Of a stretch of 64,000 nucleotides of DNA, positions 27,902 to 34,950 are shown piece by piece. Each line of letters opens with the position of its first letter. Position 1 is the stretch's first letter. Under the pieces are notes generated by a model. That model was given only the letters and a program-made list of their open reading frames with translations, was not told the origin of the DNA and ran no database searches. The DNA is taken from assembly GCA_965242805.1 (NCBI GenBank), contig CBDETD010000002.1, positions 5,146,001 to 5,210,000 of the forward strand, in the 5' to 3' direction. The position numbers and the translations under genes were made by a program. The DNA comes from JANQEU01 sp965242805 (lineage in GTDB: Bacteria; Bacteroidota; Bacteroidia; Cytophagales; Cyclobacteriaceae).

Positions 27902-28459
27902 TTGGAATCCAAATCAATCAATATTCATCAATCTGTCATTGAAGATTGCCGAAATGGGGATAGGAAAGCTCAATACAAGTTATATGAGCTATATCACAAG
28001 GCAATGTATAATACAGCATTGAGGATGACGAACGATGAGGATGATGCAATGGATGTTTTGCAGGAATCATTTGTGTCAGCATTTAGAAATCTGAATCAAT
28101 ATCGAGGTGATTCTGCTTTTGGAGCTTGGTTGAAACGAATTGTAATAAATAAGTCACTCAACCACATCAAGAAGAAGGAAAAATGGGTGGATGTTGATTC
28201 GGTAGATGCAGGTGACGAACCTTTTTATGAATGGGAAGAAGTCCCTGATCATAGCATGACAGTGAAGGAAATCAAGTTGGCCATTGGTAACCTTCCACCT
28301 GGTTTTAGAAGTGTGATAACACTCTACCTATTTGAAGGATATGACCATAAAGAGATCGGTGAGATACTGAATATATCGGAATCAACATCAAAATCTCAAT
28401 ATAACAGGGCTAAAAAAAGTGTTAGAAAGTATTTAAATAAAGAAGTTAAATATGGGTGA
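27902..28459 (+). CDS. ECF RNA polymerase sigma factor
   Basis: The 185-residue sigma-70 family protein has region 2 (about 15-85; MTNDEDDAMDVLQESFVSAFRNL) and region 4 (about 115-170; LPPGFRSVITLYLFEGYDHKEIGEIL). An in-frame stop lies two codons upstream and no ATG occurs before residue 35, so the TTG at 27902 is taken as the start. It overlaps the next gene by eight bases. It is transcribed divergently from the sigma/FecR/TonB operon. Its partner is inferred to be the membrane protein encoded next. Confidence 0.9.
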   Translation: MESKSINIHQSVIEDCRNGDRKAQYKLYELYHKAMYNTALRMTNDEDDAMDVLQESFVSAFRNLNQYRGDSAFGAWLKRIVINKSLNHIKKKEKWVDVDSVDAGDEPFYEWEEVPDHSMTVKEIKLAIGNLPPGFRSVITLYLFEGYDHKEIGEILNISESTSKSQYNRAKKSVRKYLNKEVKYG

Positions 28460-28964
28460 TCAGTTTGAAAACTTCATAAGTAAAAATCGGAATGATTTTG
28501 AAGATGAACTGGACGGGAATTTGGTCTGGAATCAGATAGAAAAAGACCTGGACAAGAAGTCCCCCAACTATTTCAGTTGGGTTTGGAAAGTGGCTGCGAT
28601 GATTTTCCTTGCCACGACTATTATCTTATCCATCGACAAGTTCCGTAATAGTTCGGAAGAGAATCCAATGTATGCTGAATTCTATCAGGCTGAGTTGTTT
28701 TACGTGAACTTGATCACTCAAAAGCAACAAGAGATATCTTCTTTCGACAATACCGAATTGGCTAGAGGGTTTTTATCGGAATTGGAGGAATTGGATGAAA
28801 TGTATAAAGGCCTAAAGGACACATTTGATGAAAAAACCAGTGATCAGAAATTGGTCAATGCAATGATTGCGAATCTGCAGTTGAGGATCCAAATCTTAAA
28901 CAAGCAACTGTCGATTTTACAAGAATTAAATGAAATGAATGATGAACCAAATATTGAAATATAA
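28452..28964 (+). CDS. Membrane-anchored putative anti-sigma factor
   Basis: The 170-residue protein has a cytoplasmic acidic N-terminus (about 1-45), one membrane helix near 46-63 (VAAMIFLATTIILSI) and a coiled-coil-rich outer part (LNKQLSILQELNEMN). This layout and its overlap with an ECF sigma gene suggest an anti-sigma factor, but no conserved zinc motif is visible. It overlaps the following gene by 26 bases, so the three genes form a coupled operon. Confidence 0.6.
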   Translation: MGDQFENFISKNRNDFEDELDGNLVWNQIEKDLDKKSPNYFSWVWKVAAMIFLATTIILSIDKFRNSSEENPMYAEFYQAELFYVNLITQKQQEISSFDNTELARGFLSELEELDEMYKGLKDTFDEKTSDQKLVNAMIANLQLRIQILNKQLSILQELNEMNDEPNIEI

Positions 28965-29982
28965 ACTGTTATTGTTATTACTGATAATTGCTCATGCGGG
29001 ATGGGCAATTGACTTGAGTCGAACAATAAAGAAGAACTATTCTGTATCGGATCAGACAAGCTTCAGTATAAACAATTCATTTGGAAAGGTCCACATAAAT
29101 AACTGGGAGAAATCTGAGATCCAGGTTGAAGTTGAAATCATTGGAAAGTCAAGTTCCGAAAATAGAGCACAATCCATTTTGGATCGTATAGAAATCGATA
29201 TCAGGGAATCCTCTTCTGAAATATCTTTTAGAACTGAATTGAATAATCTCAAGACAAGAGGAAACGATGGTTTTGAAGTTCATTATACAGTGAGTATGCC
29301 AGCTTCCAATCCAATTAATGTCAGAAACAGCTTTGGTGACGTGTATCTCGATGATCGAAACGGTGCGGCTGAACTTGATGTTTCATACGGAGCAATTAAA
29401 GCCAAAGACTTCAATGAAGAAAGCTCTCTGAAATTAGCTTTTGGCAAAGGCTACTTGGGACACTTTGAAAGGGGACGAGTAAACGTCAAATACTCTGACC
29501 TGGAGATCCGGTCCTCCAAAATGATGGATATGGATCAACAGTTTTCAAATGTTGAACTCAATGAGGTCGGCGAATTGGACCTGGATAGTAAATACGGTTC
29601 AGTTGAACTTGGAGTGGTTGGGGAAGTGGATGTGGATGTTGACTTCTCAGGATTTAGTATCGAAGAATTGCAAAGATCCATTGATATGGAGTCTGGTTAC
29701 GTGTCTGACTTTGAAATAGAACTTTTACGTAAAGATTTCGAGTACGTAGACATTGAAGGCAAGTATGGTTCTTATGAGATCAGACTGGAAGAGGGACTTA
29801 GTGCTGACCTGGAAGCTTCCTTTAAGTACTCGGATTTGAGAGTGTACGGCGCAGATATCGACTACTATTATCGGGTCAGGGATAACAATGAAAATGAATA
29901 CAAAGCCAGGATTGGGGGTGGTGATTCAAGTAAGCGAATTTCCATCAGATCAACCTATGGAAATTGTAAGATTACTGATTAG
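28939..29982 (+). CDS. Exported DUF4097-like beta-helix protein
   Basis: The 347-residue protein has a signal peptide (AHAGWAIDL) and a series of short beta repeats with GDVYL, YGAIKA, YGSVELG and YGSYEIRL, typical of DUF4097/DUF2807 putative adhesin-like beta-helices. Such proteins commonly sit downstream of ECF sigma/anti-sigma pairs in Bacteroidota and may sense or stabilise the envelope. ATGs at 28939 and 28942 are both possible. The function is unknown. Confidence 0.7.
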   Translation: MMNQILKYKLLLLLLIIAHAGWAIDLSRTIKKNYSVSDQTSFSINNSFGKVHINNWEKSEIQVEVEIIGKSSSENRAQSILDRIEIDIRESSSEISFRTELNNLKTRGNDGFEVHYTVSMPASNPINVRNSFGDVYLDDRNGAAELDVSYGAIKAKDFNEESSLKLAFGKGYLGHFERGRVNVKYSDLEIRSSKMMDMDQQFSNVELNEVGELDLDSKYGSVELGVVGEVDVDVDFSGFSIEELQRSIDMESGYVSDFEIELLRKDFEYVDIEGKYGSYEIRLEEGLSADLEASFKYSDLRVYGADIDYYYRVRDNNENEYKARIGGGDSSKRISIRSTYGNCKITD

Positions 29983-30013
29983 GAATCAAATCCCAGTGCG
30001 TTCGGAGAATTGT

Positions 30014-30724
30014 CTAATACCAACTGGAAAGTTCAAATTTCGAAGTTTCTGAATCGAGTATTTTACCCTCCTCACATTTTAGAATCCTAGACGGATACTT
30101 ATCTATGAAATGATAATTGTGGGTGGCCATAAGGATGGCAGTCCCACTTTTATTAATTTCCAGGAATAGCTTGAAAATACCTTCAGAGACTGTAGGATCG
30201 AGATTTCCTGTTGGCTCATCCGCGAACAGGATCTGAGGTTCGTTTATTAATGCTCTGGCGATAACTACTCTTTGTTGTTCTCCTCCTGATAATTGATGAG
30301 GCATTTTGTTGTTTACTGCGCCCAAACCGACTCTCATCAATACTTCCGCCATTCTATTCTTCATTTTCGCTTTGTCCTTCCATCCGGTTGCCCTCATGAC
30401 GAATTCCAGATTTTCCGCTACCGACCTATCATAGAATAACTCGAAATCCTGAAAGATGATACCAATCTTTCTTCTTAGAAATGGAATCTCTTTCGATGGA
30501 ATTGATTTGATCATCTTTCCTACAACTTCGATCTCCCCAAGCCTCAACGTCAAATCGGCATAAAGCGTTTTCAAGAGTGAAGATTTCCCACTTCCTGTTC
30601 GGCCAATTAGATAGACGAACTCTCCTTTTTCTATGGAGAAATTTATATTGTTAAGAATGGATTGATTATCCTGGAATATCGTGGCATTGACAACACTGAC
30701 AACATTGTCCTGGGAGTTATTCAT
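30014..30724 (-). CDS. ftsE: FtsE-type ABC transporter ATP-binding protein
   Basis: The 236-residue ATPase has Walker A GRTGSGKSS (residues 41-49), a Q-loop (IIFQDFELF), the ABC signature LSGGEQQR, Walker B ILFADEPTGNLD and an H-loop ATHN. The short spacing and NLDPTVSEGIF segment are typical of FtsE, which with FtsX links cell division to peptidoglycan hydrolysis. No ftsX is in the window. The start follows the stop of a 74-residue conserved gene with no gap. The family is sure; the exact role is slightly less so. Confidence 0.85.
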   Translation of the reverse strand: MNNSQDNVVSVVNATIFQDNQSILNNINFSIEKGEFVYLIGRTGSGKSSLLKTLYADLTLRLGEIEVVGKMIKSIPSKEIPFLRRKIGIIFQDFELFYDRSVAENLEFVMRATGWKDKAKMKNRMAEVLMRVGLGAVNNKMPHQLSGGEQQRVVIARALINEPQILFADEPTGNLDPTVSEGIFKLFLEINKSGTAILMATHNYHFIDKYPSRILKCEEGKILDSETSKFELSSWY

Positions 30725-30949
30725 CTATATTGAAAGTTTCTCAAGTTTTCCATAGGGGAGGTTTTCAATTACAGATCTCAATTCGGTTTCCTTTCCTTCC
30801 AATCCATATTTTTCCAGTTTTTTCAATGGACGATCTGCTCTGAAATATGCAATGAGAACAAACTTGTCATCTCGAAGCTGTATGTAATCTGGGATCTTTG
30901 CTTTGCCTTTGACTTTAAAAATGTACATTTCATCAACAGCGGTTTCCAT
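30725..30949 (-). CDS. Conserved 74-residue protein upstream of ftsE
   Basis: A small soluble protein (DEMYIFKVKGKAKIPDYIQLRDDKFVLIAYF) rich in alternating beta-strand residues, with no signal peptide or cysteine. It abuts ftsE (stop 30725, ftsE start 30724), so the two are co-translated. I do not recognise a named family; a role with FtsE is inferred from position only. Confidence 0.65.
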   Translation of the reverse strand: METAVDEMYIFKVKGKAKIPDYIQLRDDKFVLIAYFRADRPLKKLEKYGLEGKETELRSVIENLPYGKLEKLSI

Positions 30950-31078
30950 AAATATAACTAACTCAAATATTTAATGTTAGTGGACCTCATCCAGAATTTT
31001 TCAACATATCCAAATTGAAAAGTACAGATATTGTGTTAACGAAAAAGAATAGTCGAGGTAATCGAAATGTCTGATACC

Positions 31079-31178
31079 AAAAAAGGCAAACAGATATCGC
31101 ACCGCTACGACCGTTTACCCTTGCTTCCTTCCAGACCTGGGGGATTCAACAGGAGCTGGTCGTACCCGTTTGCCAGAG
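31079..31178 (-). ncRNA. ffs: Signal recognition particle RNA (4.5S-like, bacterial small type)
   Basis: On the minus strand the RNA begins GGCAAACGGGTACGACC and ends GGTCGTA...GTTTGCC, forming a long hairpin: GGCAAAC pairs with GTTTGCC and TACGACC with GGTCGTA. The apical part contains CAGGTCTGGAAGGAAGCA, the conserved Ffh-binding domain IV signature. The stem is followed by a T-run (plus strand A-run at 31079), which ends transcription. It directs nascent membrane proteins to the Sec translocon with Ffh. Confidence 0.92.
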
Positions 31179-31199
31179 TGCAAAGTTATAACTAAAAGG

Positions 31200-31358
31200 T
31201 CATTTTGCTATTTCCAAAAACTGAAAATGTTCGAGATCTTCCCTGTTGAGAAATTCGTCGTCCTCGGCATCATCAAGTCCACGTCCATCATGGTCCCAAT
31301 AGGAATTTTTCTCTAAAGATATCTTCGGGTCGTATGTGAGATGTAAAAAGTCCTTCAA
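31200..31358 (-). CDS. Possible small acidic protein (52 residues)
   Basis: A TTG start immediately follows an in-frame stop, and the frame runs to TGA at 31200. The peptide contains YDPKISLEKNSYWDHDGRG and LDDAEDDEFLNREDLEHF, which is compositionally protein-like and acidic. It lies between the SRP RNA and a 150-residue conserved gene. An alternative reading is the C-terminal remnant of a longer gene, because the frame just upstream also looks protein-like. No family is recognised, so this is tentative. Confidence 0.35.
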   Translation of the reverse strand: MKDFLHLTYDPKISLEKNSYWDHDGRGLDDAEDDEFLNREDLEHFQFLEIAK

Positions 31359-31416
31359 TTACCTGCCTTACAATTTGAAAGACAACTACGTGTTGTTGAA
31401 TTATTAGAAAGATTGA

Positions 31417-31869
31417 TTAATCAACTATTACTATTTCCTCGTCTATGTTAACTAATTGTAAACACATTAAGTCTGCCCACTTTTCCATGTAAAAAGCTAC
31501 ATCTTTCGGGTCATTGTGCCTGAGTTTATTTCTTTTCTCGATTGACATGGTAGAAAGCACCTGACGATCATTGAGTCTTTCTAAATTGATGAGATCCTCC
31601 AGGGATAGACCTGCAGAGATAAGTTCGCTAATTAATAAATCCATAGACATCGAACTGGTTGGGCAAAAGGCTTCAACCTGTTCGGACCAATCTCCGTGCC
31701 CTTTCATAGCGTAATCATGGATCTGTGATTGACTAAGTTTTGTCACCTCCTGTGCAAGATGTCCACAATTACAGGACCCCATGTGACCCCATTGATAATT
31801 CTTTTCTTTCGCAATCCTTTTTGCTGCCCTTCGTATCGAATTGATTAATTCTTTGCTTGGTCTTGCCAT
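31417..31869 (-). CDS. Conserved hypothetical protein (150 residues)
   Basis: A soluble protein with a basic N-terminal helix (RRAAKRIAKEKNYQWGH), a cysteine pair in MGSCNCGHLAQEV and a later FCPTSS. The SCNCGH motif with nearby histidines could bind metal. It resembles uncharacterised proteins found in Cytophagales, but I cannot name a family. It is divergent from the thx gene, with the promoter region between them. Confidence 0.65.
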   Translation of the reverse strand: MARPSKELINSIRRAAKRIAKEKNYQWGHMGSCNCGHLAQEVTKLSQSQIHDYAMKGHGDWSEQVEAFCPTSSMSMDLLISELISAGLSLEDLINLERLNDRQVLSTMSIEKRNKLRHNDPKDVAFYMEKWADLMCLQLVNIDEEIVIVD

Positions 31870-31926
31870 TGATTAATACGTTAGATTCTGTTCATTTAAA
31901 AATGTACAAATTAAACCTACAAAACA

Positions 31927-31934
31927 TACCTTTG
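31927..31934 (+). promoter_or_regulatory. -7 promoter element upstream of thx
   Basis: TACCTTTG is an exact match to the Bacteroidota -7 consensus TAnnTTTG. Transcription would begin near 31941, about 18 bases before the thx ATG at 31959. No convincing -33 element is seen. Confidence 0.5.
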
Positions 31935-31958
31935 TTCGGTTATCAGGTAAAAGTAATT

Positions 31959-32081
31959 ATGGGAAAAGGAGATAAAAAAACAAAGAAAGGGAAATTGACG
32001 AAGGGAAGTTTTGGAGTGTCCCGACCAAAAAAAAGAAAACAAGTACAGGAATCTCCTAAGGTGACAAAAAAGAAGAAGTAG
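31959..32081 (+). CDS. 30S ribosomal protein Thx
   Basis: The 40-residue, highly basic protein starts MGKGDKKTKKGKLTKGSFGVSRPKK. MGKGDKKT(K/R)(K/R)GK and (S/R)RP(K/R)K are the diagnostic Thx (bacterial S31e-like) motifs. The ATG at 31959 is correct; a longer frame from 31857 adds unrelated residues. Thx packs into the head of the 30S subunit. Annotation tools often miss the gene because of its size. Confidence 0.9.
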   Translation: MGKGDKKTKKGKLTKGSFGVSRPKKRKQVQESPKVTKKKK

Positions 32082-32094
32082 TTCGCAGGTTTTG

Positions 32095-32772
32095 ATGAGA
32101 TTTTTCTGGGTTTTAACATTTATGGCTTGCTCGGTCTTGGGCAAAGCACAACCTAGTATTTACCTTGGGATTGTTGGAGGAGGTCATGGTGCTTCATCGT
32201 ATATTGAGCATACCTTATATACCCTTACTTTAAAACCCACAATAATTCCAGCCTATCATGGGGGGGTTATGATCAAATATTTCAATCAGTACAATCCAAA
32301 TTTTAAACTTAATACTGGGATTCAGACCGGTGCAATTTATGCCCAGAAAGGATGGAAGCAGGTTTTCTTTAGCAATTTGGATCCGTTAACAACAAGAATG
32401 GATTACCTGACGATTCCGATTGACGGGATCGTATACCTGGGTGGAGAAAAAAGTAAGGTTTTTATTCTCCTGGGTATTTTTACTGAATTCCTGATTTCTC
32501 ATGAATCTCCGTCCGAACCCGATCCCGAACTTATACCTATCGATGACTTCTACACGTATTCACAGGATCGAGATAAATCATTTGGGTATGGACTTAATGG
32601 GGGTTTAGGGTTCCAACAGGACATTGGACCAGGTGCAATCCACATAAATGCATTTTTCAATTACTCCATCAGCAGCTTCATCGAAACAAGGAGGAGGGCT
32701 GATCCTACGCCCGACATCAGCAATTTGTACAATGCAGGATTGTCGATCGGTTATTTTCTAAAGCTTAATTAA
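32095..32772 (+). CDS. Porin-family outer-membrane beta-barrel protein
   Basis: The 225-residue protein has a signal peptide (VLGKAQPS) and alternating beta strands ending with an aromatic-rich strand (LYNAGLSIGYFLKLN), typical of small eight-stranded barrels. The ATG at 32095 is preferred to the TTG at 32092. It lies 13 bases after thx. Ligand and function are unknown. Confidence 0.65.
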   Translation: MRFFWVLTFMACSVLGKAQPSIYLGIVGGGHGASSYIEHTLYTLTLKPTIIPAYHGGVMIKYFNQYNPNFKLNTGIQTGAIYAQKGWKQVFFSNLDPLTTRMDYLTIPIDGIVYLGGEKSKVFILLGIFTEFLISHESPSEPDPELIPIDDFYTYSQDRDKSFGYGLNGGLGFQQDIGPGAIHINAFFNYSISSFIETRRRADPTPDISNLYNAGLSIGYFLKLN

Positions 32773-32802
32773 TTTAGTGAGATTGAGGAGATTCATTATA
32801 TC

Positions 32803-33858
32803 ATGGATTTGAAGTCATTGAAGTATATCACCGTTTTTTCTTTACCTGTACTTGCCTACATATCTTTTACAAGCTATGGATGGGTGACATACCTACCGAT
32901 CATTGAAGCATTTTTGATAATTCCCCTTCTGGAGCTAGTTATTAAACCCGATACGAAAAATGTTCCGGAATCGAAGGAAAAGAAACTTTCCGAATTATTC
33001 ATTTATGATCTTATGGTCTATGCTGTAGTTCCGGTCCATATTGGATTGTTAGTAATGTTTCTGTTTTCGATGGAAGAAGTAGGATTGACAGTGACAGATA
33101 AGATAGGTAGGATCACTTCAATGGGTTTAATGTGTGGAGTATTCGGAATCAATGTTGCACATGAGTTGGGTCACCGGTCTAAATGGTATGAACAGTTGAT
33201 GTCCAAGGGATTGTTGCTGACATCACTTTACATGCATTTTTTCATAGAACACAACAGAGGACATCATAAAAATGTGAGCACACAAGAGGACCCTTCTTCT
33301 GCCAGATATGGTGAATCACTTTATCGATTTTGGTTTAGATCTGTACTATACGCCTATCTATCAGCGTGGAAACTTGAAAAGGCCAGGCTTAACAAGAAAA
33401 ACCAATCGTTCGTCTCGATAAATAATGAGATGATCGTATTTCAAATACTTCAGGTATCATTAATCCTGTCTATTTGGTATTTCTTCGGGATTGAGATTAC
33501 GGCATACTTTTTACTGGCCGCGATGATGGGATTTCTCCAACTTGAAACTGTCAATTATATTGAGCATTACGGTCTGGAGAGGAAGAAAACCGGCAAAGGG
33601 CATTATGAAAGGGTCATGCCTCATCATTCCTGGAATTCAGATCATGTTGTGGGCAGAATCATGCTATTTGAACTTTCAAGACATTCGGATCATCATTACC
33701 TGGCAAGTCGTAAATATCAAATTTTGAGGCATATGGAACATAGTCCACAGATGCCAACAGGATATCCAGGGATGATGATATTGGCACTTATACCGCCTGC
33801 GTGGTTCAAAATAATGCACAAAAGGATCAAGGATTGGAATTACATGAATTCCATGTGA
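32803..33858 (+). CDS. AlkB-like membrane diiron alkane/fatty-acyl hydroxylase
   Basis: The 351-residue integral membrane protein has four to six membrane helices and the full set of AlkB histidine boxes: HELGHR, EHNRGHHKNV, NYIEHYGL and SRHSDHHY. These bind the diiron centre of alkane 1-monooxygenase. The NYxEHYGL box separates AlkB from other desaturase-like hydroxylases. No rubredoxin or rubredoxin reductase is adjacent, so the electron donor must be encoded elsewhere. The substrate is inferred to be medium-chain alkanes or similar lipids. Confidence 0.82.
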   Translation: MDLKSLKYITVFSLPVLAYISFTSYGWVTYLPIIEAFLIIPLLELVIKPDTKNVPESKEKKLSELFIYDLMVYAVVPVHIGLLVMFLFSMEEVGLTVTDKIGRITSMGLMCGVFGINVAHELGHRSKWYEQLMSKGLLLTSLYMHFFIEHNRGHHKNVSTQEDPSSARYGESLYRFWFRSVLYAYLSAWKLEKARLNKKNQSFVSINNEMIVFQILQVSLILSIWYFFGIEITAYFLLAAMMGFLQLETVNYIEHYGLERKKTGKGHYERVMPHHSWNSDHVVGRIMLFELSRHSDHHYLASRKYQILRHMEHSPQMPTGYPGMMILALIPPAWFKIMHKRIKDWNYMNSM

Positions 33859-33960
33859 ACGAATTAACAATAAACTAATATTGTTGTTGCATTCTAATTA
33901 AGAATTCATCTAATTTTGCTGAAATATTTCAATAATTACATCGAATTGTTAGAATCTACT

Positions 33961-34215
33961 ATGGCGGTAAATGAGAAAATCGAAAAAGTAAGCCTCGAAG
34001 CGAAAGAGAAACTGGAATCTCTAGGTATTGAGGAGCGATTGGTTTCTGAGCTCGAGTGGTGCTTGGGAAGCTACGCAAGTGACAAAAACCCTGTTGGATT
34101 GTATGAGAAAACCGAGGAAGCCTTGAAAGCCTTAAAGGGCTTTAAAGAGACTAATCCAAGAAAGGTATCCAAGAAACTTATTGAGGATATCGAGAAAACG
34201 GTTAAAGCACACTAA
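33961..34215 (+). CDS. Small helical conserved protein (84 residues)
   Basis: The ATG at 33961 (MAVNEKIEKV) is chosen over an in-frame TTG at 33916. The protein is all-helical and charged (LEWCLGSYASDKNPVGLYEKTEEALKAL), with no signal peptide. It ends 18 bases before a strong hairpin terminator, so it is a single-gene unit. The family is not recognised. Confidence 0.65.
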   Translation: MAVNEKIEKVSLEAKEKLESLGIEERLVSELEWCLGSYASDKNPVGLYEKTEEALKALKGFKETNPRKVSKKLIEDIEKTVKAH

Positions 34216-34233
34216 AACTGGGAATTACACAAT

Positions 34234-34263
34234 AAAAAAACCGGTCTTGGACCGGTTTTTTTT
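34234..34263. terminator. Bidirectional rho-independent terminator
   Basis: AAAAAAACCGGTC pairs with GACCGGTTTTTTT (with a CTTGG-containing loop). It has A and T runs on its two sides, so it can stop both the small helical gene (+) and the TerB-like gene (-), which converge on it. Confidence 0.85.
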
Positions 34264-34280
34264 ATGATCATATGAAATAA

Positions 34281-34694
34281 TCAATCTGTATCTTTCGGGA
34301 TAACGTGTTGATCTGCGATGGATCGCAAAAAACTCCGTTTAGTCATGATTTTTGGGTCAGAATAAATGTAAGCGGATAGATCGGCAACAACACCTGGTTT
34401 ATACCCCAGCTTCAAAGCAAATTTTTCACAAAACTCTATCTCTTTTTGGTAGATCTTCCTGTCTACTTTCATCAACTGTATCATATTGAACAGGTACTCG
34501 AATTTTTCATCGGCAGGAAGTTTATCAAGATTTGGAATAGGCCTAGGATTATCAATAACTTTTTCAACGTCCTCTGGGCTCATTCCATTTCTTTCACCAA
34601 TCGCATGAATAAGTTGGCTCTCTTCAGCAGCAATGAAATTATCCGCTTTTGAGAGGTAAACCAGTATACTTAATTGATCTTCTACAGGTAACAT
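34281..34694 (-). CDS. TerB-like tellurite-resistance family protein
   Basis: The 137-residue protein is helical and carries the TerB-type pattern: YLSKADNFIAAEESQLIHAIG followed by LMKVDRKIYQKEIEFCEKFA. The acidic residues in the second repeat may bind a divalent cation. It has no ter-operon neighbours, so a tellurite role is not implied. It is convergent with the preceding gene. Confidence 0.65.
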   Translation of the reverse strand: MLPVEDQLSILVYLSKADNFIAAEESQLIHAIGERNGMSPEDVEKVIDNPRPIPNLDKLPADEKFEYLFNMIQLMKVDRKIYQKEIEFCEKFALKLGYKPGVVADLSAYIYSDPKIMTKRSFLRSIADQHVIPKDTD

Positions 34695-34771
34695 GAGCGC
34701 AATTTAGTCCATATCAACTCACTAACGCAAACTATTAAAAAAGAAACGTCCCACTTTGACGAAGTATCATA

Positions 34772-34802
34772 TTTGAATCCAAAAAAGTAATTCCAAAATT
34801 TG
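34772..34802 (+). promoter_or_regulatory. Putative promoter of the trp-his supra-operon leader
   Basis: TTTG at 34772-34775, then 19 bases, then AAAATTTG at 34795-34802, which is a six-of-eight match to TAnnTTTG-type spacing and sequence. Transcription would begin near 34810, about 27 bases before the leader-peptide ATG. Confidence 0.4.
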
Positions 34803-34836
34803 CATATTAAGTAGTTAGGAAATTACATTCGCAGAA

Positions 34837-34884
34837 ATGTTTAAGGCAAATACATATTATTGGTGGCATAGACATAGAACATAG
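34837..34884 (+). CDS. trpL: Leader peptide with tandem Tyr, Trp and His codons (trp attenuator)
   Basis: The ATG at 34837 opens a 15-codon frame reading MFKANTYYWWHRHRT and ending at TAG 34882-34884. Codons 7-13 are Tyr-Tyr-Trp-Trp-His-Arg-His. Tandem codons for the end products immediately before an intrinsic terminator are the hallmark of ribosome-mediated attenuation. All three amino acids match the downstream genes: trpEGDCFBA, DAHP synthase plus aromatic hydroxylase, and hisHAFIE. The peptide is too short for standard gene callers. Translation has not been shown. Confidence 0.82.
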   Translation: MFKANTYYWWHRHRT

Positions 34885-34946
34885 ATTCTGTGAATAGTAC
34901 CAATATGTAAAAAATATAGGGCCCGTTGTTCACAGCGGGCCTTTTT
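34851..34946 (+). promoter_or_regulatory. Transcription attenuator of the trp-his supra-operon
   Basis: Three mutually exclusive stems can be drawn. Stem 1:2 pairs TACATAT and TGGT (34851-34864, over the Tyr/Trp codons) with ACCA and ATATGTA (34899-34909). Stem 2:3 pairs 34888-34898 (CTGTGAATAGT) with 34925-34935 (GTTGTTCACAG), 11 pairs with some G-U, as antiterminator. Stem 3:4 pairs GGCCCG (34920-34925) with CGGGCC (34936-34941) followed by TTTTT, as terminator, ending four bases before the trpE ATG. A ribosome stalled at Tyr, Trp or His codons would cover segment 1 and free segment 2; one reaching the stop would cover segment 2 and allow termination. Confidence 0.8.
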
Positions 34947-34950
34947 CATT

